The position numbers were made by a program, and so were the translations under genes. A stretch of DNA of 64,000 bases from contig CAUZXS010005776.1 of NCBI GenBank assembly GCA_963585895.1, forward strand, positions 48,501 to 112,500. Reading direction: 5' to 3'. Below are positions 9,804 to 21,125 of the stretch, piece after piece. The stretch's first letter is position 1; each line of letters begins with the position of its first letter. The notes under the pieces were generated by a model. That model saw nothing but the letters and a program-made list of their open reading frames with translations. It did no database searches and was not told where the DNA came from. Source of the DNA: Sepioteuthis lessoniana. Lineage: Eukaryota; Mollusca; Cephalopoda; Myopsida; Loliginidae.

Positions 9804-10391
9804 GGCTGAGCCAAAAGTCTTCCAATATTTCAAGTTATTTTGTATTTCAAGTAATTCAGCGTCTCTTCACAAGGCCAAGCTTATGGCAATGTCAACTGAT
9901 GGTGCTTTGTGAAAGAACAAGTTCTGCCAACAATGTATGAGTGCTTGTGTTTGGCTGTTGTTCAACCTTTTCTACAACAAAAGGTCTCTCTGAACTTGGT
10001 TTGTCTTCAAGGTTGATGTTACCTTCCTTCAAATACCTAAACCAGTTTTCTACCACATTTTCATTGATAATGATGTGGAATGCCCAGGAACTAATTTCTT
10101 TTGCTGCTACCCTTGCTCACAGTACTTTTTTCCACAAGTAGAATAAAATGGCTCTAACTGCAATTATTTCATCACACATTATCAAAAGAGTAAAAGTAAA
10201 GAATAAACAAGTAATTTTCATATATAATACATGAAAATAAAGTACTAACAATTTAGCAATGATTGAACAAGATGTATCAAATTAATGATCTAACAGTGAT
10301 AAAAGTTACTAAAAATCATCAGTTAATATACAAAAAACTTTTGATTCAACCAAGTAGCTTGAAACATTGCAAAACTTTTGACTCATCCTGG
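9804..10391 (-). mobile_element. mariner deletion derivative with N-terminal domain only
   Basis: The ends form an inverted repeat of about 31 bp: GCTGAGCCAAAAGTCTTCCA on the left, and on the minus strand GATGAGTCAAAAGTTTTGCA from the right. Both are flanked by TA. The minus strand encodes AAKEISSWAFHII, then ENWFRYLKEGNINLEDKP, matching the mariner helix-turn-helix DNA-binding domain, and then TLLAELVLSQSTIS. The catalytic domain is missing, so the roughly 590-bp element looks like an internal deletion that kept both ends. Confidence 0.75.
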
Positions 10392-10399
10392 TATTAAGT

Positions 10400-10985
10400 T
10401 GTTCAATGCTGAATGTTTTGAAAAATATCTTTTGAAAAGAAATAATCATTTGAATGTATTTATCAAGAATATAATCATCATTATTAGCAATGACAAAAGT
10501 CTGTGAAACTAATTCTTTGATTTTTTGTTCAAAGAATCTGAGATTTTGGACAAAAAGAATTCTGATATAGTGCTAAACTGATATCTTCCCTAATTTAAAA
10601 GGTTCTGCCACTAAGAAAATTTTCCAATGATCTAATTAAAAGATGAAGACGTTAAGCTGGTTAGGTTAAGAGGATTTGCTAAAAAGCCCATTCTAATAAT
10701 TTGATCTGCTTCTGAGGTTTTTTGGGGTCTTTTTTTTTTTAAATGTGTGCGAGTTTATATCATTATTCTAAAGAATGATACATTTCTTGTTAAAAACAAA
10801 TGAGAATCTATTTTTCACAAAAGTTCACTCTTTACTTATTCTTGGCAATAAATATTTGTGACTTTCTAATCTTCTTCCAAAAGCTCATCATAAACCCAAC
10901 TGACCACATCTGACCAATTGCTCTCCAATATCACACAGGAGAACAACTTTGGTTGGGATGTTTGAATTTACCAAACCCATCAACT
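10400..10985. other. No recognisable gene or element
   Basis: AT-rich DNA with a T run at 10730. I see no coding similarity, tandem repeat or SINE here. It borders a SINE-A copy on the right. Confidence 0.5.
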
Positions 10986-10989
10986 CAAG

Positions 10990-11222
10990 GTCGGTTAACA
11001 AGCAGAGTACTGTTGGCTTGAATTCCTTCTTCAAGACTGGTTGTCTTGAAAAGGCTAAAGAACCCAGTCTGCCCTACAATTTATCCATAACTAAAGGGAG
11101 AATAGATGGATTTATACCTTTCTTAAGTGTATTAGCACTAAGTGAAATGCAAACTAATTCATCCAGGATTTGAACTTGGGTTGCCAATTTCATCTCCCAC
11201 AGCAATAACCATTACACTAAAG
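10990..11222 (-). mobile_element. SINE-A, minus strand
   Basis: Read on the minus strand, the head carries TGTAATGGTTATTGCTGTGG (A box) and AAGTTCAAATCCTGG (B box), followed by the body with GTAGGGCAGACTGGGTTC. It runs directly into a SINE-C in the same orientation at about 11222. Confidence 0.75.
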
Positions 11223-11440
11223 TTAGCGACCTTAGCCAAGGGTGACCCAAAGGCTCCCTTTTCAATAGCTACTACACCAAGGTGTAGGGGATGGCGCTAC
11301 TATGTTCCCTGGATTGCTCCACTTTACCCATGATCCTTACTTTATAATGCTGAGTATTAAGCAAGGCAGCATCAAGCACTATTTTTTGAGTCTTAGGTAC
11401 AACTCGACCTGGGATTGAACTCTGGTCTCCCAGACCATTT
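11222..11440 (-). mobile_element. SINE-C, minus strand
   Basis: The tRNA-like head lies at the right end (B box AGTTCAATCCCAGG read on the minus strand), and the body contains CAATCCAGGGAACATAG. The tail CTAACTTTA at the left matches the family's CCAACTTTAC. The 5'-most tRNA bases are lost against the (TA)n array that follows at 11462. Confidence 0.75.
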
Positions 11441-11456
11441 GTATGTGCATGTATGC

Positions 11457-11461
<5 letters not shown>

Positions 11462-11493
<32 letters not shown>
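11462..11493. repeat. (TA)n microsatellite left of mariner copy 2
   Basis: A TA array into which mariner copy 2 has inserted. A matching (TA)n lies at the element's right end from 12380. Confidence 0.9.
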
Positions 11494-12379
<886 letters not shown>

Positions 12380-12460
12380 TATATATATATATATATATGT
12401 GTGTGTATGTGTGTGTATGTATGTATATATTTGTATGTGCATGTATATATATTGTTATCC
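12380..12460. repeat. (TA)n/(TG)n microsatellite
   Basis: TA and TGTG/TATG runs follow the right end of mariner copy 2, continuing the array it inserted into. Confidence 0.85.
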
Positions 12461-12525
12461 ACCTGGGATTGAACCCCGATCTCCCAGACCATTGGCAAAC
12501 ACTCTATTAATTAGGCCAAGTGCTT
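12455..12525 (-). mobile_element. SINE-C head fragment
   Basis: On the minus strand, CTAATTAATAGAGTGTTTGC, followed by GGGAGATCGGGGTTCAATCC, is the tRNA-like head of SINE-C. The body and tail are absent. Confidence 0.65.
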
Positions 12526-12660
12526 CTACTTTGGTCTCAATTAGGTTTTTCACAATTTTCATATCAATAAAAGATAATTAATTTCATAGCATGCTTTCCT
12601 CATAGCTAATAATGATAATTATATCTAGAATTTAACATCTTTCATATTTTTAATCAATGG

Positions 12661-12895
12661 AGGACTCCCCATGGTATAGTGGCTGACATGCTGGACTGTG
12701 ACACCATAGTGAGTTTAAACTCTAATCATGCTATTATGTTCCCTTTTGAACTAATACCCTTGGAAAAGGCATGAAACCACTTATCCCTCCCAGCTACAGG
12801 TTAGATAATACCATGACTATTCTTATGAAAAGATGACTTTGACATTAAATAATTCATGAAGGTTGATATGTCATTAAACAAAGAAACAAAACCAA
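12661..12895 (+). mobile_element. SINE-B, plus strand
   Basis: The head reads CCCATGGTATAGTGGCTGAC (A box) and GTGAGTTTAAACTC (B box). The body carries GGAAAAGGCATGAAACCAC. The tail has GACATTAAATAATTCATGAA and GTTGATATGTCATTAAAC. It is one of two plus-strand copies; the other is at 63520. Confidence 0.75.
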
Positions 12896-13069
12896 TATTT
12901 AATACATCTAAAAAAAAATTCAGCATCACATTCAGAACAAGTCTGATTCTACACTGACTGCTGAACTTGATGTTTAAAAATAATGTTTCATCTACCAATT
13001 ACAGTTCAGGTAGATTCATTATGATACTTTCATGCAAAGATCCAAAGGTTAGTCAACTTGAATAGTTTG

Positions 13070-14085
13070 TTTTAGTTTGGCTTATTTGTTTAATGGCATA
13101 TCAACTCTTTATAGGTTATTTGATGCTAAAATCTAATCCATTTCTAAATGTTTCATTGCAGTCATACCTACATTTTCAACGTTCCATTGCATCTTTTAAA
13201 ATTACACTTCTATTTCTCAAGAATTATTTGTTCATGCACTGTTATGTGATATGAAGCATTCCTATCCAATACAAATATTGGCATATAGTTAAATGATTAC
13301 AAGTATTCCAATCTAATATTAATAATTCTATCTAATAATGAGCATTTGTTAAATGATTGCAAATATTCCAATCTAACATTAATAAGTAAGTAAAGTTGGC
13401 GACCTTAGTCAAGGGCTCCTTTTTCAATAGCTACTACACCAAGGTGTAGGGGAGGGTACTACTCCTTTCCCTGGATTGCTCCACTATACCCTTGAAATGT
13501 ACCTTATAATGCTGAGTATTAAGCAAAGAGGTATCAAGTACCATTTTTTGAGTCTTTGGTATGACTCGACTTAAGAATGCACCCCAGATTCCTGGGCCAT
13601 TGGCAAACACTCCAACACTAAGCCAATGGGCCAGTCAACATTAATTCTATCAAATAATGCGTATTTGTTAAATGATTATAACTATTCCAATCAACATTAA
13701 TAATTCTATCTAATATTGAGCATTTGTTTGCACACAGTTACATGGTTTCAAGTCATCTTATCTAATACCAATAATTTGCAAACAATAATTCAGTTTCAAG
13801 TAACTAATTCTAATTCTTGGGTTTCAAGACTTCTTAACATCACAATACTAATAATTTGCAAACAGATCAATTTGTTCCATAGATAGGAACCTAACAAGTA
13901 CTCTCACTCCTGGTCAAAGTGGACCTGGGAGCAATGGCAATGAAAGGGTATTCCACATTCCCCAAAGCTCCAGCAATACTGGAACCTCACAATCAGATTG
14001 TTTAGTGTCATAACCAGGACACTCGTTGGAAAGAAGTAGTCAGTGTATTCTACAGTCCCAGCTGACTGGGCATAATGAAATAAAT
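13070..14085 (-). mobile_element. VNTR composite with a nested SINE-C
   Basis: Minus orientation. The shared tail lies at 13073-13140 (ATGGCATATCAACTC on the plus strand). Units of about 40 bp built on TTGTTAAATGATTGCAAATA fill 13200-13870, interrupted by a SINE-C. The unique 5' block occupies 13870-14085, with GTGGACCTGGGAGCAATGGC and CCCAGCTGACTGGGC. No coding capacity. The variable array explains the size differences between copies. Confidence 0.75.
13384..13636 (-). mobile_element. SINE-C inserted in the composite, with target duplication
   Basis: The 253-bp body is flanked by the exact 9-bp duplication AACATTAAT at 13375-13383 and 13637-13645. Removing the insert restores a normal composite unit. 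The 3' end, on the left, carries TTACTTACTT before CCAACTTTAC on the minus strand, so the tail is a short TTAC repeat. The right end defines the tRNA-like 5' end at GGCCCATTGGCTTAGTG. This is the clearest full-length SINE-C in the window. Confidence 0.9.
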
Positions 14086-14109
14086 GTAGAGCACCCAATT
14101 AAGATCAAA

Positions 14110-14770
14110 CTTACTACAGCAATAATGACCAGTTAACAACTCCATAATTAGAGCCTTAGTTTCAGGATTGTAACATAGTGAAGCAAATCAGTCACAGTGA
14201 TTGTCAGAAAATCCTTCTGCTTTGGCTTCAGAAACCATTGAACAAAGTTGACTGCACCTTATTTCCGAATCTTAAATAAGAATGGATTGACATAACCCAA
14301 TGGAAATGTTCACCTTATCACAAAACTCTCTGATGGTTAATCTTCTAACCACATTCACTAGACTGTGCACCTTCTCACTGTTTCAGCATTTCTACAATTG
14401 AATGGCTTCTCGGGATCGTCCATCACTTTCAACCGATATTGTTCCTTCCTTCCTTGAAGAGGTAATACCCATAAAAGACTCTGGAAAAGCACACTGTACC
14501 TAACTCACAAAAGTCTGTAAACACTTCAAAGGTTTCAGGTCCAGTTTTGCCCAGTTTTTGGCAAATTTTAAAGCAGACTTGTTGTTCAATATTTTCTGCC
14601 ATGAAAAAATGTGACATAATGGTAAAAAAATTAAATCTAAGCGTGAGCACTGCTGAGCAACTTATATAATTAAGTGATGATGAGTAGATGTCTAGACTGC
14701 ATTCTAGTCTTGTCGGTGCCAATTTGAAACAAAATTTTGAAGCTTCTCTTTTTGAACACCTTGTATTTTA
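14110..14770 (-). pseudogene. Decayed mariner, N-terminal half
   Basis: The minus strand around 14600 reads MAENIEQQVCFKICQKLGKT, then GPETFEVF, and later LFKEGRNNIG, the start of a mariner transposase of a different subfamily from copies 1 and 2. Degraded HTH sequence (NHQRV, then GEHFHWVM) continues to about 14220 with stops. The minus-strand 5' terminus near 14770 contains AAGGTGTTCAAAAAGAGAAG, a plausible terminal repeat. The catalytic domain is missing. Confidence 0.65.
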
Positions 14771-14784
14771 GATTCTAATTGATT

Positions 14785-14970
14785 GGTTTGGTTGGTTTCT
14801 TAACTTAATGGCATATTAACTTTCACGGATTATTTAATACCAAAGCCATAATTGAAGAACAGTAGTTGTACTATTTAACCCATAGCTTAGAAGTTAAGTG
14901 AGGTCATACCTTTCCTAAGGGTATTGGTCTAAAATTGAATGCAATAGCACAACTGGAGTCCAATACAGAG
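14785..14970 (-). mobile_element. SINE-B, minus strand, head eroded
   Basis: The tail lies on the left (AATGGCATATTAACTTTCAC on the plus strand, after GATTGGTTTGGTTGG). The body contains CTATTTAACCCATAGCTTAG and CCTTTCCTAAGGGTATTGG. The tRNA head is only partly visible around 14950. Confidence 0.7.
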
Positions 14971-14974
14971 GTTC

Positions 14975-15480
14975 TACCAGATTTTAATTGAGTTCTCAAA
15001 TTTTGTGAAATTGAAAATAAACATGGTTTTATTTCATGAAAGACTAAGAAGTAAATTTACACCTAAAATAGAATTACCCAGTTGACAACTTTCTTCCGAG
15101 AAAGTAAAAAATAATAAAATCTTATGATTGTTGAATAAGAGTTGCAAAATACTTAGAACAAATTATTTTAAACTTGGAAAATAGAAAATATATCTATGAG
15201 TCCCGAATTTCAGCAAGTTTGTCTCTTGAAAACTTCATGGTAAACTGGTGAATATCAAGCAGCAGATAACATAAGAAATATATTTTAGGTGAAGAGAAAT
15301 CATGGTCGACATACTCTATATTATCTACAACCTGTTCCTCTGCTGGTGCTGAGGGGGTTCTTATCACACTTTTGTGTACAAGTCCCATCAATCACTTCTA
15401 TGAAAAGAGAAATACTTTTGACATGACTATAATAATCACCACTACCCCTGCCCCTGGTTAACATAACAACTGTGTTATGG

Positions 15481-15485
<5 letters not shown>
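14975..15485. other. No supported gene
   Basis: A 65-codon minus-strand frame at 15194-15391 contains no motif I recognise. The GC content is slightly higher around 15300-15365. No SINE or transposon boundary is visible. Confidence 0.4.
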
Positions 15486-15486
<1 letters not shown>

Positions 15487-15525
<39 letters not shown>

Positions 15526-15722
15526 CATGGGGAAAGTTTTCAAATGGGAGAAAGTGAAGAGTGTGTTTATGACTACATTTATTGATTAAAACTGAAGTAT
15601 GTGTGCTGAACAAAAGAGGAGTACAAAAAGAAAAACAATATGTGTGTGTGTGTGTGTGTGAGTATTATAGAAAGAGAAAGATAAATAAAACCCTACACTT
15701 ATCTATATGTAGAGAGAGAGAG

Positions 15723-15769
<47 letters not shown>

Positions 15770-15950
15770 GTGAGACCAAGCATACTTTTATGTTCTTAGA
15801 ATGACAAATACAATGCATATGTCTGCACTGAAAAATAAAAAGACAATTGTGGCTAGATGTGTGTGTGAAAAAGAGAAATCATATTTTATATATATATATA
15901 TATGCTGAGAGAGAGAGAGAGTGTGTGTGTGTGTGCATACATATATTGAT
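15487..15950. repeat. Cluster of (TA)n, (TG)n and (AG)n microsatellites
   Basis: (TA)n at 15487-15522, (TG)n at 15641-15660, (AG)n at 15713-15724, then (TG)n to 15760, and a further (TA)n/(AG)n/(TG)n set at 15886-15940. The same TA, GA, GT order appears twice, suggesting a duplicated compound microsatellite. Confidence 0.9.
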
Positions 15951-16370
15951 TAGGATTCAAGATTGTGTGGGTGTATTTCTGTTAAGGCAACAGAAAGAGC
16001 ATGTCAGTTTGAATTTATTGAAGTGAAAGAGAGTATTTTGTGTGTGTGTTATGTATACTGGTGGGGAAGGAACGTTCATGTTCATATTTAAATAAGATTA
16101 TTTTATTTTTCAAGTTACAGAATAGCAAATTCATATAAAAAGATTACAAAGGGTTAAAAAAAAATTAAATAAGAATAACCTAACAAGAAAACAAAAAATA
16201 AATCTAAATATTTCAGAAAAAGAACTGGAAAGTGAGAGAAAGATAAAAACAGGTTAAGTGAGAAGAGAGAAGTGAAAGGAGAGGAATCATAAGAGAGTGG
16301 AAGTTAAAGAGATCAGTCCGATGAGAAAGATAGACAAAAACAAAAAGTACAAGAAAGAGGAAAGCAGATG
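15951..16370. other. A/G-rich stretch without genes
   Basis: Plus-strand purine enrichment from about 16150 to 16365, including runs such as AGAGAGGAATCATAAGAGAG. No coding similarity. A 60-codon frame at 16297 overlaps the composite tail and is not supported. Confidence 0.5.
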
Positions 16371-17095
16371 GGATTGGTTTGGTTTGGTTGTGTTTTATGG
16401 CATATCAACCCATGTGAGTTATTTAATGCCAAATCCTGTTTATACATATATATTACGTACAGGATTTGTAACCAAATAGTTTGCAAGTAACATTACTTTT
16501 AAAGAAGCCAGAGCTCATTTATTTGCACACAGTTTAATGATTGGTTGATCAGGTTTTGTGTCATATCAACCTTTGTAGGTTACTTAATTCCAAATTATAT
16601 AATATTAATGATTTGTAAATGAATAATTTGTTGGTAACAATTTTTAAATAAGCCAGAGCTCATTGTTTGCCCACAGTTCAATGGTTTCAAGTATTGCTAT
16701 TTAACATTGGTAATTACATTTATTAAGTATTCTTATCTAATTTGATACTAATCACTTGTTTGTACACATTTAAATTGTTTCAAGCATTGCTATGTAATAC
16801 TAGTAATTCAATTTAACATCAGTCATTGTTTGCACACAGTTAAATAGTTTCAAGTATAGTAAATGATTAAATATCTATTTGACTCATAGATGGGAGCCTA
16901 AGAGGTACAACCACTCCAAGTCAGAGTGGACCTGGGAGTAATGGCAATGAAGAGCTACTCCACATTTCCCAAAGCTTTAGGACTGGAGCCTCAGCATCAG
17001 CTGATTTAGTGTCATATCTAAGACACTCATGAGAAAGGTTTCCCCACTCTGCAGAGAATCACCCAGCATATTCTACAACCCCAGCTAACTAGGCC
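16371..17095 (-). mobile_element. VNTR composite, minus strand
   Basis: Starts at the shared tail (GGTTTGGTTGTGTTTTATGG on the plus strand, the minus-strand 3' end). It continues through units built on TTTGCACACAGTTTAATGG to about 16880, and ends in the 5' block with GTGGACCTGGGAGTAATGGC and CCCCAGCTAACTAGGCC. It is followed directly by a partial second copy. Confidence 0.75.
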
Positions 17096-17350
17096 AACAG
17101 TTCAATCATTTCAAGTATTGTCATTTAACACTAATATTTCTATTCAATCCATAGAAGGCACCCTAACTCTGGATCAAAGTGGACCTGGGAGTAACAGCAA
17201 TAAAGAGCTTCACCATATTCCCCAAAGCACAAAAACTGGAGTTTCACCATCAGATGGTTTAGTTTCATATCCAGGACACTAGTTGGAGAGGTTTTACCAC
17301 TCTGTAGAGATGGAGTCAGTGTATTCTATAGTCCCAGCTAACATCTGCCT
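17096..17350 (-). mobile_element. VNTR composite, second 5' block
   Basis: Repeats one array unit (GTTCAATCATTTCAAGTATT) and then the 5' block with GTGGACCTGGGAGTAACAGC and TTCTATAGTCCCAGCTAAC. It lies in tandem with the preceding copy and lacks the tail, which suggests an internal duplication or a truncated second insertion. Confidence 0.7.
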
Positions 17351-17739
17351 TCTCCACCCTATGCATTAATACTAGTACGATTGTGTGCCCCACCTCAAAT
17401 CCCACACTACATGAAAAGTTTTAAAAGTTCTATGGTTTTCCAAAAATAAAGAACAAATCCATTTCTCTCTTGAAAACTTGACTTAAATTCACAAATTTTC
17501 CTTTTATATTAATTTGTAACATTTACTGAATATATTTTATAGATCTGTTATGAAATGAATCAGAGAAAAACAGTAACTTTGAATAAAAATAGTGGTGAGT
17601 TAAATGAAGCGGTTGGTTGTTGGGTTTTACCTTTCTCAGGTTATTTTATGCCAATAAATGAAAAGGAATTAATTTATTATGAAGTTATGAGTAAAATATT
17701 CCTCTTATTTACTTAATCTGTTCAATATATTTTGTTGCA

Positions 17740-17740
<1 letters not shown>
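17351..17740. other. Unassigned, with a short composite tail trace
   Basis: A stretch around 17608-17655 (GGTTGGTTGTTGGGTTTTAC, then TCAGGTTATTTTATGCC) resembles the composite tail without the rest. Otherwise no repeat or gene is evident. Confidence 0.4.

Positions 17741-17744
<4 letters not shown>

Positions 17745-17779
<35 letters not shown>
17745..17779. repeat. (TA)n microsatellite
   Basis: Uninterrupted TA array. Confidence 0.95.
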
Positions 17780-17781
<2 letters not shown>

Positions 17782-18500
17782 TAAATAAACCAATAAATGT
17801 CATTCATCTTTAATACTTAGTGTTTGTTACTAATTAAACCTTTGAATTTCAGTTCATAAAGTCTTAATAATGAATTACTTGCAAAACAAGTACATGTGTT
17901 GACAACACTATGGACAGAAAGAATTAAAAGAGAGTAGTAACACAGGAGAGAAATGAGAGAAAATAGATAAAAAGGAAGAGTAGCAAGTGTTGGTGTGAGG
18001 TGAGATAGAACAGAGAGCAGGAATGAGAGAGAAGAAGATAAAATAGAAAGAAAAGGGGAGAAGACACACACCAGTGACAAATAGGTGTTGATGATTGGCT
18101 GAGATAATGAGGGATCTTTGAAGAGACATTCTAAATGGATAGAGAGCAGTCATTTTAACAACTGAACCATAACCATGCACAGAAACTCTTCAGAATGAAA
18201 AGGAAGCAAATAAAAATACTTTGATATTTACTTATAGTGCTGATGGACTGAGGGTAAACATTAAAATAAATACATTTCATTTGACACTGCAATAGAAGAA
18301 GATCAAAGATGAAAAAAGATCAAACAAAAGTTGTTGTTGTTTTTTTTTTTGAGTTAAGCAAATGCCACCAAAGGTTAATTTATATGATGCTGCGTGATGA
18401 GAAATAACATAACACCCACTAAATACAACTGTATTTTATTGAAATTGTACTAATTACCTAATTTTTTTATTAGTACTACTGTATGGTTGCACTACATGGA
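17780..18500. other. Unassigned; A/G-rich in the middle
   Basis: The plus strand is purine-rich from 17910 to 18070, giving Ser/Leu-rich spurious minus-strand frames. A T run lies at 18340-18351. No element identified. Confidence 0.5.
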
Positions 18501-18504
18501 TTGG

Positions 18505-19155
18505 TTGGTTGTTGAGTTTTATGGCATATCAACCTTTGTAGGTTATTCAATGCCAAATCCATTTTTATGCAAATAGTCAGTTCTATTTTAAACAATTCAA
18601 TTTAGCATGAGTACACAGTTTAATTGTCAAAAACATTTCTATTTAAAGCTATTCAGTTTATTCAAACAGTTCTAATTCAGTTTACTATAAGTACAGATTT
18701 TGTTTACACACAGTTAAATGTCAAAACAGTTCTATATGAAACAATTCAGTTAAGTGTAAGTACAGTTTCAATGTCAAAAACAGTTCCATTTCAGTTTAGG
18801 ATAGGTACAGAGTTTAAATGCAAGTACACATTTTAATTGTCAAAAACATTTCTATTTCAAGCTATTCAGTTTAGTCAAACAGTTCTAATTCAAACAATTC
18901 AGTTTAGCATAAGTATGCAGTTCTATTTAACTCATAGATAGGGCCCTATCAGATGCTACTATTCCAGGCCAGAGTGAACCTGGGAGCAATGGCAATGAAA
19001 GGGTGCTCCACATTCCCCAAAGCTCCAGCATTACTGGAACCTCACCATCAGATTGTTTAGTGTCATATCCAGGACACTCATTGGGAGAAACCTACCCCTC
19101 TGTAGAGGTGCAATCAGTGTATTCTATGGCCCCAGATGACTGGGCAAGCACAGCA
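18505..19155 (-). mobile_element. VNTR composite, best complete copy
   Basis: The tail occupies 18505-18560 (GGTTGGTTGTTGAGTTTTAT, then GGCATATCAACCTTTGTAGG on the plus strand). The array at 18570-18925 uses units containing CAAACAGTTCTAATTCA and TTAATTGTCAAAAACATTTC. The 5' block occupies 18930-19155 (GAACCTGGGAGCAATGGCAA, CCCCAAAGCTCCAGC, CCAGATGACTGGGC). The array is nearly the same as in the copy at 50344, which defines a subfamily. No protein is encoded. Confidence 0.8.
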
Positions 19156-19156
19156 T

Positions 19157-19690
19157 GGAATAAATGCTAGATGGGAACTATACAAGAGTACTACATACTA
19201 TTTTGATTAAATGCTGAGAACAACATTCGACAAAACAGCAGCTTACCTCCTATCTGAAAAACAGTGTTAGATAGGGGCTTCTTGTTCTTTTTCAGCCTCA
19301 AATCCTTTTTTCCTGCCAAGGATCACATGCTCTTTTACTGTTTCAACATGGACACATTTCTTGTAAAGAAGAATAACAAATCAGCCACTTTTGAAAAAAC
19401 ACTTCTTTTATTCATTTCATCTATTTTACTGACCAGTCAGGTGCAGCAGACTACAAAATGGAAAAAACAAGCAAGACATGCTCACAAGTGACCTTCTCCA
19501 ATAGAATTCTACACATGGACATACCAATGTTGGCCAACCAGCAAAAGCTTTGATTCATCTACTCTATGCAGACACTAGATGCCCTCTAGAGGACTTGCTA
19601 AGAGTGGTGACCCATTGTGTTTGATAGTGAGAAATATTCAAAGGAATCTGTGCTGTCAGCACACCTTGATCATCAACATATTTCAGCCAA
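19157..19690 (+). pseudogene. RTE-type LINE 3' end with a foreign insert
   Basis: Left part to about 19255: a segment equal to the RTE block for LDGNYTRVL, then AACAGCAGCTTACCTCC. From about 19460 the RTE sequence resumes with AGACATGCTCAC and later ACACTAGATGCCCTC, ending at CTTGATCATC near 19675. Roughly 200 bp between them (19255-19460) is absent from other copies and unidentified. The GAT tail is reduced. Confidence 0.65.
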
Positions 19691-19734
19691 TATACTCTCT
19701 GGACTTTTTAGGTGTTTATATTACAGGCAGGATG

Positions 19735-20003
19735 TGACATAGGTGTTTTATTACAGGCAGGATGTGACATAAGATCAATTCTTAAGAGGAGTAAAGCTGG
19801 TTTGAATTCAGTTTTCCTACTCTTAAAGTGGTTTCCAAGAACCCAGTCTGCACTACTGTTTATCCATAGCTGGAGGAGAACAGATAGATTCCCACCTATC
19901 TCAAGGACATTAGCACAAAGAAAAACGTAGTCTCATCCAGGATTTGAACTCCGGTCACTGATTCTATTTCCTGTGACAATAACCGTTATACTAAATGTAC
20001 CTC
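19735..20003 (-). mobile_element. SINE-A, minus strand
   Basis: On the minus strand the head near 20000 includes TATAACGGTTATTGTCACAG and AGTTCAAATCCTGG. The body contains GTAGTGCAGACTGGGTTC. The tail reads ATGTCACATCCTGCCTG on the left, and that block is duplicated once (19722 and 19748). A composite-like tail stretch (GTTGGTTGGTAGGTTGGTTA) follows at 20028-20090. Confidence 0.75.
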
Positions 20004-20104
20004 CAATGTCTGTGTGTAAGTATTGTTGGGGGTTGGTTGGTAGGTTGGTTAACAGCATATGAAACCTTGTTGGGTTATTTAATGCACAAGTCAGTTATTT
20101 TTTG

Positions 20105-20478
20105 CAAGCAATTATATGACAGCAACTACACAAGAATGGTGCGAGCAATACTGAACAGGTCCCGGAGACAAAACCCCAGAAAGTAGCATGTGTATGGACA
20201 CCTATCACCCATCATGAAAACTATCAAAATTAGATGAACCAGACATGCAGGACACTGCTGGAGAAGTAGGGACAAGCTCATAAGTGATGTACTCCTATGG
20301 ACCCCTTCACATGGCTGAGCAAAAGCAGGGCAACCAGCTTGAACCTATATATAGCAGCTCTGTGAGGATACGGGGTGTAGTCCTGAGGACCTGCCGGAAG
20401 TGATGAATGATAGGGAGATGTGGCAAGGAAGGGTCAGTGATATCTGTACTGATGGCACGAGAAGATGATGATGATATG
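20105..20478 (+). pseudogene. RTE-type LINE 3' end, best-preserved tail
   Basis: Reads SNYTRMVRAILNRSRRQNP, a stop, then TRHAGHCWRSRDKLISDVLL and LCEDTGCSPEDLPEVMNDRE, matching the C-terminal end of RTE ORF2. It ends in GATGATGATGATATGATTT, the GAT-rich 3' tail typical of these elements. A few stops interrupt it. Being 3'-end-only, it is a normal 5'-truncated LINE insertion. Confidence 0.8.
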
Positions 20479-20489
20479 ATTTCAAAAAA

Positions 20490-20665
20490 GTAAAGTGGGC
20501 GACCGTAGTCGAAGGCGACCAGAAGGCTCCCTTTTCAATAGCTACAACACCAAAATGTAGGGGAGGGTGCTACTCCTTTCCCTGGATTGCTCCACTTTAC
20601 CCTTGATATGTACCTTATATTGCTAAGTGTTAAGTAAGGAGGTATCAAGTACCATTTTTAAAGTT
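20490..20665 (-). mobile_element. SINE-C, minus strand, head missing
   Basis: The left end carries the tail (AAGTGGGCGACCGTAGTCGA on the plus strand), and the body contains GGTGCTACTCCTTTCCCTGG and GTATCAAGTACCATTTTTAA. The tRNA head is replaced by unrelated sequence. It begins about 10 bp after the RTE tail. Confidence 0.75.
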
Positions 20666-20819
20666 TGAAAAAGCCTGAAAAAATCTTTACAAAACTATGG
20701 ATTGACTGATAGGAGAGAGTGGTCAAACAATGGTAAAGGTTTGGATTTTAGGACTGTCATATAAATCAAACTAAAGTTTTGTAGAGCTTTTATCAGGCTT
20801 AAAAGATCAACTTATACAC

Positions 20820-21125
20820 CACAATTTACAGTGTATAGTTTAAAGTATTCTTATCAAATACTAATAATTTGTATACAATTGTATGGTGTCAAGTAACAAT
20901 TCCTATTTGATAATAATAACTGTTTGTTTGCACATAGTTATATGATTCTGAATATTCCCATCAAATCCAAATAAGTTTCAAACAGATCTATTTGACCCAT
21001 AGACAAATCCCAAACAGTTACTACCAATCTGGATCATAGTGGACTTGGATGTCATGCCAAGGAAGAGGTGGCTCCGCACTCCCCATTCCTGTTTCAAGTC
21101 ATACCCATAGCACTTGTTCTGAAAG
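20820..21125 (-). mobile_element. VNTR composite, partial
   Basis: Array units (ACTGTTTGTTTGCACATAGT) to about 20990, then a rearranged 5' block (ATAGTGGACTTGGATGTC). The outer 5' end is lost. 21126-21430 holds no element I can name. Confidence 0.6.

Noticed and set aside
15194..15391. 65-codon minus-strand frame as a host exon
   Set aside because: No recognised motif, no splice signals that I could justify, and length within chance.
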